Source: Stagnimonas sp. (GTDB lineage Bacteria; Pseudomonadota; Gammaproteobacteria; Nevskiales; Nevskiaceae). Taken from it: DNA of 64,000 bases. Positions 35,364-43,849 of the stretch are shown here, one piece after another. Position numbers and translations under genes: made by a program. The stretch covers positions 1 to 64,000 of the forward strand of contig JAUYNO010000059.1 of assembly GCA_030696045.1 (NCBI GenBank). Direction: 5' to 3'. The notes beneath the pieces were generated by a model. That model saw nothing but the letters and a program-made list of their open reading frames with translations, did no database searches and was not told the DNA's origin. Each line of letters begins with the position of its first letter. Within the stretch, counting starts at the first letter, position 1.

Positions 35364-35804
35364 GTGAAATTCATCCTCGCCCGCCTGTACGGCCTTACCT
35401 CGCGCAGCCCCCCGCCGGTGCAGTCTCCAGCTCTCGCGGTCGCCCAACTGCTGATCGAGATCGCGCGCTCCGACCTGAAGGTGCAGGACAAAGAACTGGC
35501 GGTGGTACGCCAGCACCTGGCGCAGGGCTACGACCTGAGCAGCGGGCAGCTGGATGCCCTGGTCGCCGCTGCCAGCCAGGCGGTTGATGCCGCCACCTCG
35601 CTCTACGACACGGTGAAGCGCGTCAACGAGACGCTGGACGCGCAGCAAAAGGCCGGGCTGATGCACGCACTCTGGCAAGTGGCCTATGCCGACGAAAAGC
35701 TGGATGCCTACGAGGAGGCACTGCTGCGCCGGATGGCGGACCTCATCCATGTCCCGCACGAGGTCTTCATCCGCGAGAAGCTGCGGCTGCTGGAGCGGGG
35801 CTAG
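35364..35804 (+). CDS. TerB-like tellurite-resistance family protein
   Basis: 146 residues from a GTG at 35364. The all-helical TerB/DjlA-N pattern is clear: LLIEIARSDLKVQDKE...VVRQHLAQGYDLS in the first half and ALWQVAYADEKLDAYEEALLRRMADLIHVPHEVF in the second, with the conserved acidic D-K-D/E and D-E-K-L-D positions. The family is found fused to DnaJ proteins and alone in membrane-associated stress systems; precise function is unknown. Last gene of the forward run starting at 30558, facing the kinase gene. Confidence 0.8.
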   Translation: MKFILARLYGLTSRSPPPVQSPALAVAQLLIEIARSDLKVQDKELAVVRQHLAQGYDLSSGQLDALVAAASQAVDAATSLYDTVKRVNETLDAQQKAGLMHALWQVAYADEKLDAYEEALLRRMADLIHVPHEVFIREKLRLLERG

Positions 35805-35810
35805 GCGCAC

Positions 35811-35831
35811 CGCCCCCGCCAGTGGGGGGCG
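35811..35831. terminator. Possible weak terminator hairpin
   Basis: CGCCCCC (35811-35817) and GGGGGCG (35825-35831) form a 7-bp stem in the 33-base convergent gap between the TerB-like gene and the kinase. There is no T-run on either strand, so intrinsic termination is uncertain. Confidence 0.3.
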
Positions 35832-35837
35832 AAAGTC

Positions 35838-38270
35838 TCAGGGCGCGGCCGCAGCTGGCGGCGCGGTGCTCTCGGTCCGCAGCTGCGCCGCCAGCACGGT
35901 CTCGCCCTGCGCCGCGTAGACCTTGAGCAGGCGCTCGGCCGCCTGCTTGCTGAACGGAGAATCCGGGCCGGTGGCGGCCAGGATCTTCGGCCGCGCCGCC
36001 TCCAGGTTGGCGCGCGCCTCGGCGTACTTCTTCTGGAAATACTGGGTCTCGGCCAGGTTGCTGCGGATGATGCTGTAGTGCGGGTGTTCCTCGCCCATCA
36101 GCTTGCGGACCAGCAGCAACGCCTGCTGGAAGTACTGCTCCGCCTCGCCATAGCGCGCGGTGGCGGCCAGCAGTCGCGCCAGGTTGTTGCGGGCGATGAT
36201 GGCATCGCTCTGCTCGCCGTGGCCGGTCTCCTCGTGGCTGCGGATCAGGGCCCGGTACAGGGCCTCGGCTTCCACGAACTGGTTCTGCCGGGTCAGCGCG
36301 GTGGCCAGGTTGCCGGCTGCTGCCAGGGTCTCCGGATGCTGGGCGCCCAGCCGCGTGGTATTGGTCGTCACTACTTCGCGGGCGATCTGCTCGGCCTCGG
36401 CGAAACGCTCCTGACGCAGGCGGATCAGGCCCAGCAGGTTGAGGCTGTGCTGGGTGGCGTAGTGCTCGCGGCCATAGACCCTTTGCAGATCGGCGATCAG
36501 CACCGTGACGGCCCGCTCGGCGTCCTCGTTGCGACCCTGCTCCTGGCTGATCCAGGCCAGTTCGTGGCGCGCCGCGAAGCTGAGCGGGTGGTCGGCGCCG
36601 AGCGCGGCGGCTTCCTCGGCCAGCAGCTTTTCGGCGGCAGCCGTGCTCTCGGCACCCTTGCCCATGAAGCGCAGCAGCGAGACCTCGTCCTGACCAATCT
36701 GATAGATCAGCACGTCCTGCGCCGGCAGTACCCGGTGCGCCCGCTCGCTGGCGGCACGCAGCAGTGGCAGCGCCTCCTCGTAGCGCGACAGCTCGCCCAG
36801 CAGCGCCGCCTGCAGCTTCACCGCCAGCAGGCGCGCCCGCTGCTCGGATGGCGGCGCCGCCGGCGCATCCGGCCAGCGCGCGACCAGGGCGCTGGCGGCG
36901 TCGAGCAGCTCGGCGGCCTTGCCGCTGGCGTACTGGGCCTGCAAGTCGGCGCGCTCCAGGTCCAGCGTCGCGACGCTGCCAGCGGGCAGCAGAGGCTGCA
37001 GGCGTGCACGGCCGGCGCCGATCAGGCTGCTCGCGAGCCCGGTCTCGCCGATGGCCGCGTAGGTGCCGCCAATGGCGTCGTAGAGGCTGGCCTGGGCGGT
37101 GGCCGACAGGCCGCGATCACGCTCCAGCGAGGCGCGCGCGCCGTCCAGCAGTTCCCGCACGGTCAGCTCGCGGCCCCGGGTGCGGAAGGGATCGGCGCCA
37201 GTGAGCATGTCGCGCAGGAAACCGTTGACGGCCAGCAGCTCGCTCGCCTGCGCCTCGGCCTGCTGGCGGGCGCTGTGCTCGGCCAGGGCGTAGCGCGCCG
37301 ACACCAGAGCGCCGACCACCACCGCCAGCACCAGGGCGGCGGCCAGCGTCGACACCAGGCGGTGCCGGCGCACGAACAGGCCGATCAGATAGCCGGGCGT
37401 CGGCGGCCGGGCGGCAATGGCCTCTCCCGCGAGGTAGCGCTCGATGTCACTGGCCAGTTCGGCGGCGCTGGCGTAGCGCTGCCCGGGCTCGGGCGCGATG
37501 GCCTTCATCACCATGGTTTCGACATCGCCGCGCGCCGCCGGCAGAGCCTCGCCCAGCGGTCTCGGCGCGCTGCCGTGGACCCGCTGGATCGCCGCCACCA
37601 GGGAGCTGCGCGACAGCCCCGGATACGGCAGCTCGCCGCTCAGCAATTCGTAGGCGATCACGCCCAGCGAGTAGACATCGGCGCGGGCACCGCCGCGCGA
37701 GTCGCCGGCCAGGGCCTCCGGCGCCATGTAGGCGATGGTGCCGACCACCTGGCCGGCGGCGGTCATGCGGGTGGCCTCGGCCTGGCTGGCCTGGGCCATG
37801 CCGAAGTCGAGCACCTTGGGCTGGCCGTGCTCGTCGACCAGGATGTTGGCGGGCTTGAGATCGCGATGCACCACGCCCTGCTGATGGGCGTGGTGGACGG
37901 CGTGGCCGACCGCCGCCATCAGCGCCAGCTTCTGCCTCGCATCAAGCGTGTGGGCGTGGTCGGCGAGGCCGGTGCCGCGCACGTATTCCATCGCGAACCA
38001 GGCGACCACGCCGTCGGCGAGTTCGGCCTCACCGGCGGCGTAGAGGCGGGCGATGCCCGGGTGCTCCAGGCGCGCCAGGAGGGCGATCTCGCGGCGGAAA
38101 CGCTCGTCGGCCGAGCGCGCACCCCGGCGCAGCACCTTGAGCGCCACCTCGCGGCGCGGCTCGTCCTGCTCGGCCAAGTAGACCCGGCCCTGGGCGCCCT
38201 CGCCCAGCACCCGCAAGGGGCGGTAGGGACCAATGCGGGGGGGCAGGCTGCTGTCGTGGTCGGCGCTCAT
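35838..38270 (-). CDS. Membrane Ser/Thr protein kinase with C-terminal TPR repeats
   Basis: 810 residues. Hanks-type kinase domain at about 15-275: Gly loop GEGAQGRVYLAE, Lys in VALKVL, catalytic loop HRDLKPANILV (about 133), DFG in VLDFGMAQ, YMAPEAL. A single membrane span lies at about 305-330, followed by an extracytoplasmic TPR-rich region (about 440-790) with repeats such as AEALYRALIRSHEETG and AEQYFQQALLLVRKLMGEEHPHYS. This architecture is common in Lysobacterales, where the periplasmic TPRs probably bind protein partners. It is upstream of, and codirectional with nothing of known target; the DUF486 gene lies 28 bases away. Confidence 0.9.
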   Translation of the reverse strand: MSADHDSSLPPRIGPYRPLRVLGEGAQGRVYLAEQDEPRREVALKVLRRGARSADERFRREIALLARLEHPGIARLYAAGEAELADGVVAWFAMEYVRGTGLADHAHTLDARQKLALMAAVGHAVHHAHQQGVVHRDLKPANILVDEHGQPKVLDFGMAQASQAEATRMTAAGQVVGTIAYMAPEALAGDSRGGARADVYSLGVIAYELLSGELPYPGLSRSSLVAAIQRVHGSAPRPLGEALPAARGDVETMVMKAIAPEPGQRYASAAELASDIERYLAGEAIAARPPTPGYLIGLFVRRHRLVSTLAAALVLAVVVGALVSARYALAEHSARQQAEAQASELLAVNGFLRDMLTGADPFRTRGRELTVRELLDGARASLERDRGLSATAQASLYDAIGGTYAAIGETGLASSLIGAGRARLQPLLPAGSVATLDLERADLQAQYASGKAAELLDAASALVARWPDAPAAPPSEQRARLLAVKLQAALLGELSRYEEALPLLRAASERAHRVLPAQDVLIYQIGQDEVSLLRFMGKGAESTAAAEKLLAEEAAALGADHPLSFAARHELAWISQEQGRNEDAERAVTVLIADLQRVYGREHYATQHSLNLLGLIRLRQERFAEAEQIAREVVTTNTTRLGAQHPETLAAAGNLATALTRQNQFVEAEALYRALIRSHEETGHGEQSDAIIARNNLARLLAATARYGEAEQYFQQALLLVRKLMGEEHPHYSIIRSNLAETQYFQKKYAEARANLEAARPKILAATGPDSPFSKQAAERLLKVYAAQGETVLAAQLRTESTAPPAAAAP

Positions 38271-38298
38271 CTTGGTTGGTCGGGTGGTGTGCGGGGGC

Positions 38299-38649
38299 TC
38301 AACCGCGGAACACGAAATAGACCGCGCCGCAGAGGCAGAGCCCGGCCCAGAGGAAGTCCAGCTTCAGCGGCTGCTGCATGAACAGCATCGCGAACGGCAC
38401 GAACACTAGCAGGGTGATGACCTCCTGCAGGATCTTCAACTGCGCCAGCGACAGCTGCCCGGAGAAGCCGATGCGGTTGGCCGGCACCATGATCGCGTAC
38501 TCGAAAAAGGCGATGCCCCAGGAGATCAGCACCGCCAGCCAGACCGGCCAGTGCTCGGCCCGTTTCAGATGGCCGTACCAGGCGAAGGTCATGAAGACAT
38601 TGGACAGCAACAGCAGGGCGGCGGTCTGGGCGAGTGGCGGCAGGGTCAT
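38299..38649 (-). CDS. DUF486 family small membrane protein
   Basis: 116 residues with four predicted membrane helices (about 8-25, 33-52, 70-90, 96-114). SNVFMTFAWYGHLK near the start and ISWGIAFFEYAIMVPANRIG in the second helix are the DUF486 signatures. The family is related in size and topology to small drug/metabolite (DMT) transporters, but its function is unknown. It stands alone between the kinase and the penicillin acylase, all on the minus strand. Confidence 0.88.
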   Translation of the reverse strand: MTLPPLAQTAALLLLSNVFMTFAWYGHLKRAEHWPVWLAVLISWGIAFFEYAIMVPANRIGFSGQLSLAQLKILQEVITLLVFVPFAMLFMQQPLKLDFLWAGLCLCGAVYFVFRG

Positions 38650-38715
38650 GGCAATGCGGGGCGGCGCTGGCAGCCGCCAAGCCTGCGGATTCCCTGACGA
38701 AGGTGCAACCGGAGC

Positions 38716-41688
38716 CTAGGGTTTTTCATACCCGACCCGATGCACCCAGCTGCCGCGATCCTGGTAGGGCATGGTGACGCAGCTGGTCCCCGGAACCGTG
38801 TCCGAGCCCGGACCGATCACGCCGCTGAGCGAGCACAGGCGGCTGCGCGGGTGCAGGCGCCGGCAGCGGTCGAGATCGGCAACGGTGAGCGCGGCACCGG
38901 CGTTGTAGTCCGTCGCCAGCCGCGCCAGCGCGGTGCGCAGCGCCACCAGCATCACCGCATTGCGATCACGCCCCTGCGCCCAGTCGCGACGGTTGGCGAG
39001 GCCGGAGCTGGTAGGGTCCAGCACCCGCACTGTGAGGTTGTCCATCACGCTCTGGTCGAACACATGGCTGCCGACGCCGGCGATGCGGCCATAGGCGCTC
39101 AGGCCGGCCTCGGCATTGGGATTGTTGGGGTCGGGATCGGGCAGGCCGCTGTCGAGCACGTCCTCGCGCAGGGCGCCGAACAGCTCGTCGCGCAGGGCCA
39201 GCACCAGGGCGCCGAAGATGGTCGCGCCGGGACTGTCGGTGGCCGCCGCGTCGGCGATGTCGATATCCGGCCCGTAGTGGCTACCGTCCCAGGCCAGCAC
39301 CCGGTCGAGCGCGGCGCGCTCGACTTCCGACAGCTGGGTCGCGGCGCTGGCGCGGAAGGCGGCGATCAGTGGCCGGTACTCGCGGGCGCGGGGATCGGTG
39401 GTGCCGGTGTGGCGGTCCAGATCCTGGAGGTCGGCGAAGCTCCAGTCGCTGCGGCTGGCGAGCCGGTCGAGGATGACCGTCACCCGCTGCCCCGGCCCGC
39501 CCGGTCGCGAGGTGTTGCCCAGGCCCTCGCCATCGAGCCAGCCCAGGGCCGGCTTGTTGTTCCAGTTGGCGAGATAGCCCTGCGCCGGATCGCGCAGCTG
39601 TGGCGTCTGCTCGAACGGCAGCAGTCCCAGATGGTCGTAGGCGCCGCTGCCAGGGATCGGCAGGCGCTGGTCGGTGTGGGCATTGCGCTGGGCGTGCAGG
39701 CCCGGGTGGTAGAAGGCGATGTGCCCGTCGCGGGTGGCGACCGTGGTGTTCTCGTTCCAGGTGACCTTGCGCATCGCGGCGTCGAACTCGGCGAAGCTCT
39801 TGGCGCGGTTCCACTCGCGGATGCCTTCGATGGTCTCGATCTCGCGGCCCCACATGGCATAGCTGAGGCTGCGGGCCAGGCCGGCGGCATCGTCGCGCGC
39901 GACCACCGGACCGTGCACGGTGCGGCAGACCTTGGCGGTGGCGCTCAGCACCGGCAGCCCTACCGGCACGCCCTGCTGCGCGGCGCGATAGTTGAGCAGC
40001 TCGCTGCGGCAGTCCATGGGCTTCCACTGGTTCTGGTGGAAGTACTGGTCGGCGCCGCAGCTGCCGGCGGCGATCTGCGCGGTGGAGCAGAGGGTTTCGA
40101 TGAAGCTGTCGACGGTCTTGGAGTAGCCGGTGGTCAGCCCCCAGGCGGCGTGCTCGGTGTAGCCGATGCCGACTACCGGCAGGCCCGGCACCGAGCTGCC
40201 GCGCGCGTGGTAGCCGGCGCCGTGGATCTCGTACTCCACCAGCAGCAGCGGATAGCCATAGCCCAGCTGCGGGCCGCTGACCAGCAGGGTGCCGTCGTCC
40301 CGGGTGCGCGAGGGCGCCAGGGCGTAGGCATGGGAACCGCCGTGCAGATAGGCGCGCAGTTCGGCCAGCGCCTGCACGATGCGGCGCTGGGCGAAGCCGG
40401 CGCGGGCGCCGCGAGCAACCCCTCCGGTGCTCCGGTGTTCGGCCTTGCCAGACGCGCCACTGGCGCCTCCGGCAGACCGCCAAACACCCTCCCCTGCACG
40501 CAGGGGAGGCACAGCCTTGTCTCCCCTATGCAATAGGGGAGATGTCGCCGCAGGCGACAGAGGGGTCCGCGCCGCCAGCGCCAGCTCCCGCCGCGCCGCA
40601 CGGCCGAGGCCATCGGAGGCGGTCGCCGCCATCGGCAGGCTGGGTTGCGCGCAGGGGAACGGCGCCGCTGCATGCCCGGTGCCCTCGCCCTTCCAGATCG
40701 TCTCCGGCAACGTCAGCGCCCAGTCCGCCATCGGCTCGAACGCCGCGTCGCGGCCCTCGGCCGGCAGCGCCTGGTTGCTGAACCGGCCGGCGCTGGCAGG
40801 CACGCTGGTCACCGCCTTGGGGTCGTCGAGCCAGGTCAGGTCGAGGAAGGCATCCTTGCCCGCGCGCGCCGAGCCATAGCGCTGGCTCAGGGCCTTGAGC
40901 AGGCGGATGTTGAGGAACTCGTTGCCGCCCTCGCTGGCGACGAAGCGGGTGATGTAGACACCCGAGGCCAGCACATCAAGCGGGGTCAGCGGTGCCGGGG
41001 TGCTGGTCAGCAAGGCGTACTCGGCCGGCAGCAGGCTGGGATTGGCCTGCACTTCGGCGATGCGGGCATTGGCACCCTCGACATAGCCTTCGATGGCGTC
41101 GCGCGCGTCCGGCGACAGGGCATCGAAGAACTGCTGGTACTCGGCCTGGGTGTAGCCGATCACCCGCTGCTGCAGGTCGGCCGGCACCGCGCCGCAGCCG
41201 GTGAGTTCGGCCAGCGTGCCCTTGGCGGTGCGGCGTACCGCGTCCATCAGGAACAGCCGGTCCTCGGCGATGGCATGGCCGACGCCGTACCAGAGGTCGC
41301 GCACGCTGGCGGCGTAGACGATGGGCACGCCGTAAGCGTCGCGATAGACCTCGACGCCGGCCTTGGGGCTGCTCGCGGCACCGGGCTTGCCACCCAGCAC
41401 CGCAGGCTTGGCCCCGAAGCTCCAGTAGAGCGGACGCTGGTCGTCGAGGTGGGGGCCGTAGTCGGCCGGCACGCCGGTGGCCATGCCCTGGGCCTGACCG
41501 GCCAGGCTGACGAACCCGCTCTGCCCCGGCGGCAGCACGGTCTCGGCCTTCAGCACCAGGGCGGCAGGGTCGACTACCGGGCCGGCGGCGGGCTCGGAAC
41601 TGCCGCAGCCGGCCAGCAGCGCAGGCAGGCAGCAGGCCGCCACCACGCCGGAACGCGCCAGCCAGCGGCGCGGCAACAGGACTGCCAT
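38716..41688 (-). CDS. Penicillin-acylase-family lipoprotein (Ntn-hydrolase) carrying an inserted repeat
   Basis: 990 residues, larger than the usual 750-850. ATG 41688 follows a GAGGAG site; the lipobox LAGC puts the acylated Cys near residue 27. Alpha-chain blocks include VEVYRDAYGVPIVYA and WYGVGHAIAEDRLFLMDAVRR. The Ntn nucleophile is Ser452 in LHGGSHAYALAPSRT, where autoproteolysis would release the beta chain; downstream GHIAFYHPG and WNNKPALGW fit. Family members cleave beta-lactam side chains, acyl-homoserine lactones or acyl-peptides. About residues 375-400 are encoded by a dispersed palindromic repeat that falls in the segment before the nucleophile, near the spacer removed in maturation. 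Confidence 0.88.
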   Translation of the reverse strand: MAVLLPRRWLARSGVVAACCLPALLAGCGSSEPAAGPVVDPAALVLKAETVLPPGQSGFVSLAGQAQGMATGVPADYGPHLDDQRPLYWSFGAKPAVLGGKPGAASSPKAGVEVYRDAYGVPIVYAASVRDLWYGVGHAIAEDRLFLMDAVRRTAKGTLAELTGCGAVPADLQQRVIGYTQAEYQQFFDALSPDARDAIEGYVEGANARIAEVQANPSLLPAEYALLTSTPAPLTPLDVLASGVYITRFVASEGGNEFLNIRLLKALSQRYGSARAGKDAFLDLTWLDDPKAVTSVPASAGRFSNQALPAEGRDAAFEPMADWALTLPETIWKGEGTGHAAAPFPCAQPSLPMAATASDGLGRAARRELALAARTPLSPAATSPLLHRGDKAVPPLRAGEGVWRSAGGASGASGKAEHRSTGGVARGARAGFAQRRIVQALAELRAYLHGGSHAYALAPSRTRDDGTLLVSGPQLGYGYPLLLVEYEIHGAGYHARGSSVPGLPVVGIGYTEHAAWGLTTGYSKTVDSFIETLCSTAQIAAGSCGADQYFHQNQWKPMDCRSELLNYRAAQQGVPVGLPVLSATAKVCRTVHGPVVARDDAAGLARSLSYAMWGREIETIEGIREWNRAKSFAEFDAAMRKVTWNENTTVATRDGHIAFYHPGLHAQRNAHTDQRLPIPGSGAYDHLGLLPFEQTPQLRDPAQGYLANWNNKPALGWLDGEGLGNTSRPGGPGQRVTVILDRLASRSDWSFADLQDLDRHTGTTDPRAREYRPLIAAFRASAATQLSEVERAALDRVLAWDGSHYGPDIDIADAAATDSPGATIFGALVLALRDELFGALREDVLDSGLPDPDPNNPNAEAGLSAYGRIAGVGSHVFDQSVMDNLTVRVLDPTSSGLANRRDWAQGRDRNAVMLVALRTALARLATDYNAGAALTVADLDRCRRLHPRSRLCSLSGVIGPGSDTVPGTSCVTMPYQDRGSWVHRVGYEKP
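40488..40565. repeat. Double-hairpin repeat embedded in the penicillin acylase gene
   Basis: Two short hairpins (CTCCCCTG / CAGGGGAG, then TCTCCCCTAT / ATAGGGGAGA) joined by CACAGCCTTG, followed by a GTCGCCG / GGCGAC arm. By eye it is about 80 percent identical over 78 bases to an intergenic copy at 50391-50470. Both copies read on the minus strand give the same peptide theme (ATSP, KAVPPLR). The surrounding 40400-40487 also looks repeat-derived, so the true insert may be about 170 bases. Confidence 0.85.
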
Positions 41689-41764
41689 CGGATTCTCCTC
41701 GGCCGCTCGTTCGGCGGCTCTGCTGCCGGCACTGTAGCGGTGGCGGCGACCGGCGGCGAGCGCC

Positions 41765-42544
41765 TCAGGGCGGCGGCAGCACCGGCAACTCGGCGGCGAA
41801 GCCGCCCAGCCAGCGACCCTGGGCATCGATCACCAGGGCGGCGTTCTCGAAATAGCCCTCGACCCGGTAGAAGCGCACCGACTCAGCCGCGAGGTCCCGG
41901 TCCTGCAACCAGGCGCGCGCCTTTGCCGCGACTTCCGGCTGCTGCCGCTCCAGCGCCGCCAGGCTCCAGCCCCGGGACCAGTGCTGGCGCGCCGCCTCGG
42001 CATAGGGCCGATACAGGAAGTGCAGCTGGTAGGGCTCCAGTCCGCTGACCAGGGCGTACGAGCCGACCCCGCCCGCCTCGTCATCATTGGCCGGCTCGCG
42101 GGTATCCACCAGATAGGGCGCGCGCGCGCCCAGGGGCTGCCAGCCGCCCGGCTCGATCACCTGCTCCGCCAGGACCGCCGGCGTCACCGTGTGAAAGGCT
42201 CCCTCGTAGTAGGCCAACGCCTGCACCCGCACCGCGTGGACGTTGTGCAGGCCGTAGCCATAGGCGCCCAGTTGCACCAGCGCGATGACCGTGAAATCCA
42301 GTCCCAGGGCCCGGCGCGATTTGGCCGGATCGAACACCACGAAGGTCAGCAGCGGGCCCAGCACCAGATCGACCAGCACAATCAGCTTCAGGCCGATGCC
42401 ACCGCCGTCGGTGTGGAACAGCGGCGTCGGCAACCAGCGCACCAGCATCAGCCAGAGCGCGACGGCAACCAGCAGGCCGCTGATGCCCAGGTGGGTGCCC
42501 AGGGCCTTGAACTTGGTGAACAGCAGACGACGGTTCCAGCGCAT
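41765..42544 (-). CDS. TfpX/TfpZ-like type IV pilin accessory protein
   Basis: 259 residues. The N-terminus MRWNRRLLFTKFKALGTHLG with helices at about 17-37, 48-70 and 80-95, and the block HTDGGGIGLKLIVLVDLVLGPLLTFVVFDPAK, are the signature of TfpX/TfpZ proteins, which in Neisseria, Acinetobacter and Xanthomonadales modulate pilin assembly or glycosylation. The periplasmic C-terminal part (about 110-259) is poorly conserved in general. No pilin gene is adjacent; the neighbours are the penicillin acylase and a lower-GC block, so this copy is an orphan. Confidence 0.8.
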   Translation of the reverse strand: MRWNRRLLFTKFKALGTHLGISGLLVAVALWLMLVRWLPTPLFHTDGGGIGLKLIVLVDLVLGPLLTFVVFDPAKSRRALGLDFTVIALVQLGAYGYGLHNVHAVRVQALAYYEGAFHTVTPAVLAEQVIEPGGWQPLGARAPYLVDTREPANDDEAGGVGSYALVSGLEPYQLHFLYRPYAEAARQHWSRGWSLAALERQQPEVAAKARAWLQDRDLAAESVRFYRVEGYFENAALVIDAQGRWLGGFAAELPVLPPP

Positions 42545-42645
42545 GGCGACACTCGGATGGAGATGCGACCGCGCAATTGTTGAGGTGCGGCCGGGTCGCC
42601 TTCAAGGGGCGTACCGGCATGACCGTTAGTTGAGTACGGACTTAC

Positions 42646-43506
42646 TCACGGCACAAGCTCCATGCGACCGTCAGCCCATACCTTGAGGACTGCCGCTGTA
42701 AGCGGGAATGGTTGGGTCTTGAAATCATCTTCTGCTCTGCTTCTAGCGAAGCTCTGGAACCCGGAGCCGTTTTTCGTGCTCCACATGACCAGAAAATCTC
42801 GGTTCGGAATGACGGCAAAAAAAGGCTCTCCGAGATATTTGGCTGCCTCTTGGCGAACCCACGGAACGAGAAGTCGCACTGCGTCATAGCCATCTTTTTC
42901 TTCCAGCGCGAGGAACCGATCGGGTCCACCTCCACCCTGTAGCTTCGCGTCTGTGTTCCTAAGGTCCAGATTCTTCAGCGCCGTTTCGAACAGAACCTTT
43001 TCATCTACTTTCCACCGCACTCTGTCTTCTTCCCGAACGTAGCCATAACCGTTCTTCTGGACCAACACAACCGCGAGCAGGACGTCCTCAACAAAGGGAC
43101 GAGTAACGAGCACGCGCGCGCCTTTGAAGGGGCGGAGGTAGTCGACGGACATGAACTGGAGAGAGACAATACTTTCTGCCTCTTTCCAACTATGAGGCAG
43201 CTTCGGTTCTCGCTCTTTGACGAGAGCCATCATTGCCGTGAAGTGCTCACGAATCGCATCTTCTCGCGCAGCCGCCGTTAGCGGCGGCTCTGCGAGACAG
43301 ATCCTGGAGCGCAGGTTCTGTAGTCCAAACTCGACCTCGCCCATCAGCACGACATCAAGGTTCGGTCCACGAGTGAATGGACGGGTTGGATATTCCTTTT
43401 TCAGTAGGGCTAACGCCTCAGCCTGAAGTTGCAGTGATGTGATTTCGCATGCCATGACAGGGGCGCCGAGGAGGAAGGTCAGAGCAAGAAGAACTCGAAG
43501 GAGCAT
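42646..43506 (-). CDS. Secreted DUF1444-like protein, lower GC
   Basis: 286 residues from ATG 43506, which gives a clean signal peptide (MLLRVLLALTFLLGAPVMA, cleaved before C or shortly after). An open frame extends 33 codons upstream without a family match. The body is alpha/beta with PVxx-like blocks FFAVIPNRDFLVMWST (about 225-240) that resemble DUF1444 (YtpQ-type) proteins; that assignment is tentative. Codon use and base composition are visibly less GC-rich than the flanks, and the neighbour at 43583 is equally atypical, pointing to lateral acquisition. Confidence 0.6.
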   Translation of the reverse strand: MLLRVLLALTFLLGAPVMACEITSLQLQAEALALLKKEYPTRPFTRGPNLDVVLMGEVEFGLQNLRSRICLAEPPLTAAAREDAIREHFTAMMALVKEREPKLPHSWKEAESIVSLQFMSVDYLRPFKGARVLVTRPFVEDVLLAVVLVQKNGYGYVREEDRVRWKVDEKVLFETALKNLDLRNTDAKLQGGGGPDRFLALEEKDGYDAVRLLVPWVRQEAAKYLGEPFFAVIPNRDFLVMWSTKNGSGFQSFARSRAEDDFKTQPFPLTAAVLKVWADGRMELVP

Positions 43507-43582
43507 TGCCTTTAGCGCCCGGCGCTCGGTGAATCGGCGAGCGAAGCCCCACTGGCTTGAATGATGGTTTGGCACTACACAG
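43507..43582 (-). other. Imperfect attC-like segment between two atypical genes
   Basis: On the minus strand the stretch reads CATCATTCAAGCC near its upstream end and a CG-rich imperfect dyad up to GCGCTAAAGG. This is reminiscent of the Xanthomonas-type integron attC, but neither the RYYYAAC nor the GTTRRRY core is exact. It is recorded as a possible degenerate recombination site only. Confidence 0.2.
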
Positions 43583-43834
43583 TCATTCATAGACGCGCGC
43601 GCCACACAACGCGATGGCGAAAAGTTGCCAGCTCGGATTCTCTGGATGAACTGATGACCCGGAGTTCTTCAAGTAACCCGGGACATCTTCTAGATAGGCA
43701 GAGAGTGCACTGAGAAACCCTTCCAGCGTCTCGCAGTCACCTTTTTCCGGATTTGCGAGAAGGTCTGCCCGAAACTCCACCAAGAACTTTGCGAGATCGG
43801 ATCGTGACTTGACAGCTTCTGGATTTGGCAACAC
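43583..43834 (-). CDS. Small DUF7660-like protein
   Basis: 83 residues from a GTG start. Family pattern seen: SRSDLAKFLVEFRADLLANP, LEGFLSALSAYLEDVPGYLKNSG, and the C-terminal PSWQLFAIALCGARVYE. The W-x-x-F-A and A-x-x-YE ending match a small conserved family that I recall as DUF7660, often found in genomic islands and near toxin immunity genes. Function is unknown. It ends close to the PlsC-like gene and, with the preceding gene, lies in the lower-GC block. Confidence 0.65.
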   Translation of the reverse strand: MLPNPEAVKSRSDLAKFLVEFRADLLANPEKGDCETLEGFLSALSAYLEDVPGYLKNSGSSVHPENPSWQLFAIALCGARVYE

Positions 43835-43849
43835 GGCGATCTCCGGTTC

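Noticed and set aside
43507-43605. N-terminal extension of the secreted lower-GC protein
   Set aside because: Starting at 43605 would bury the signal peptide; the ATG at 43506 places it at the N-terminus.
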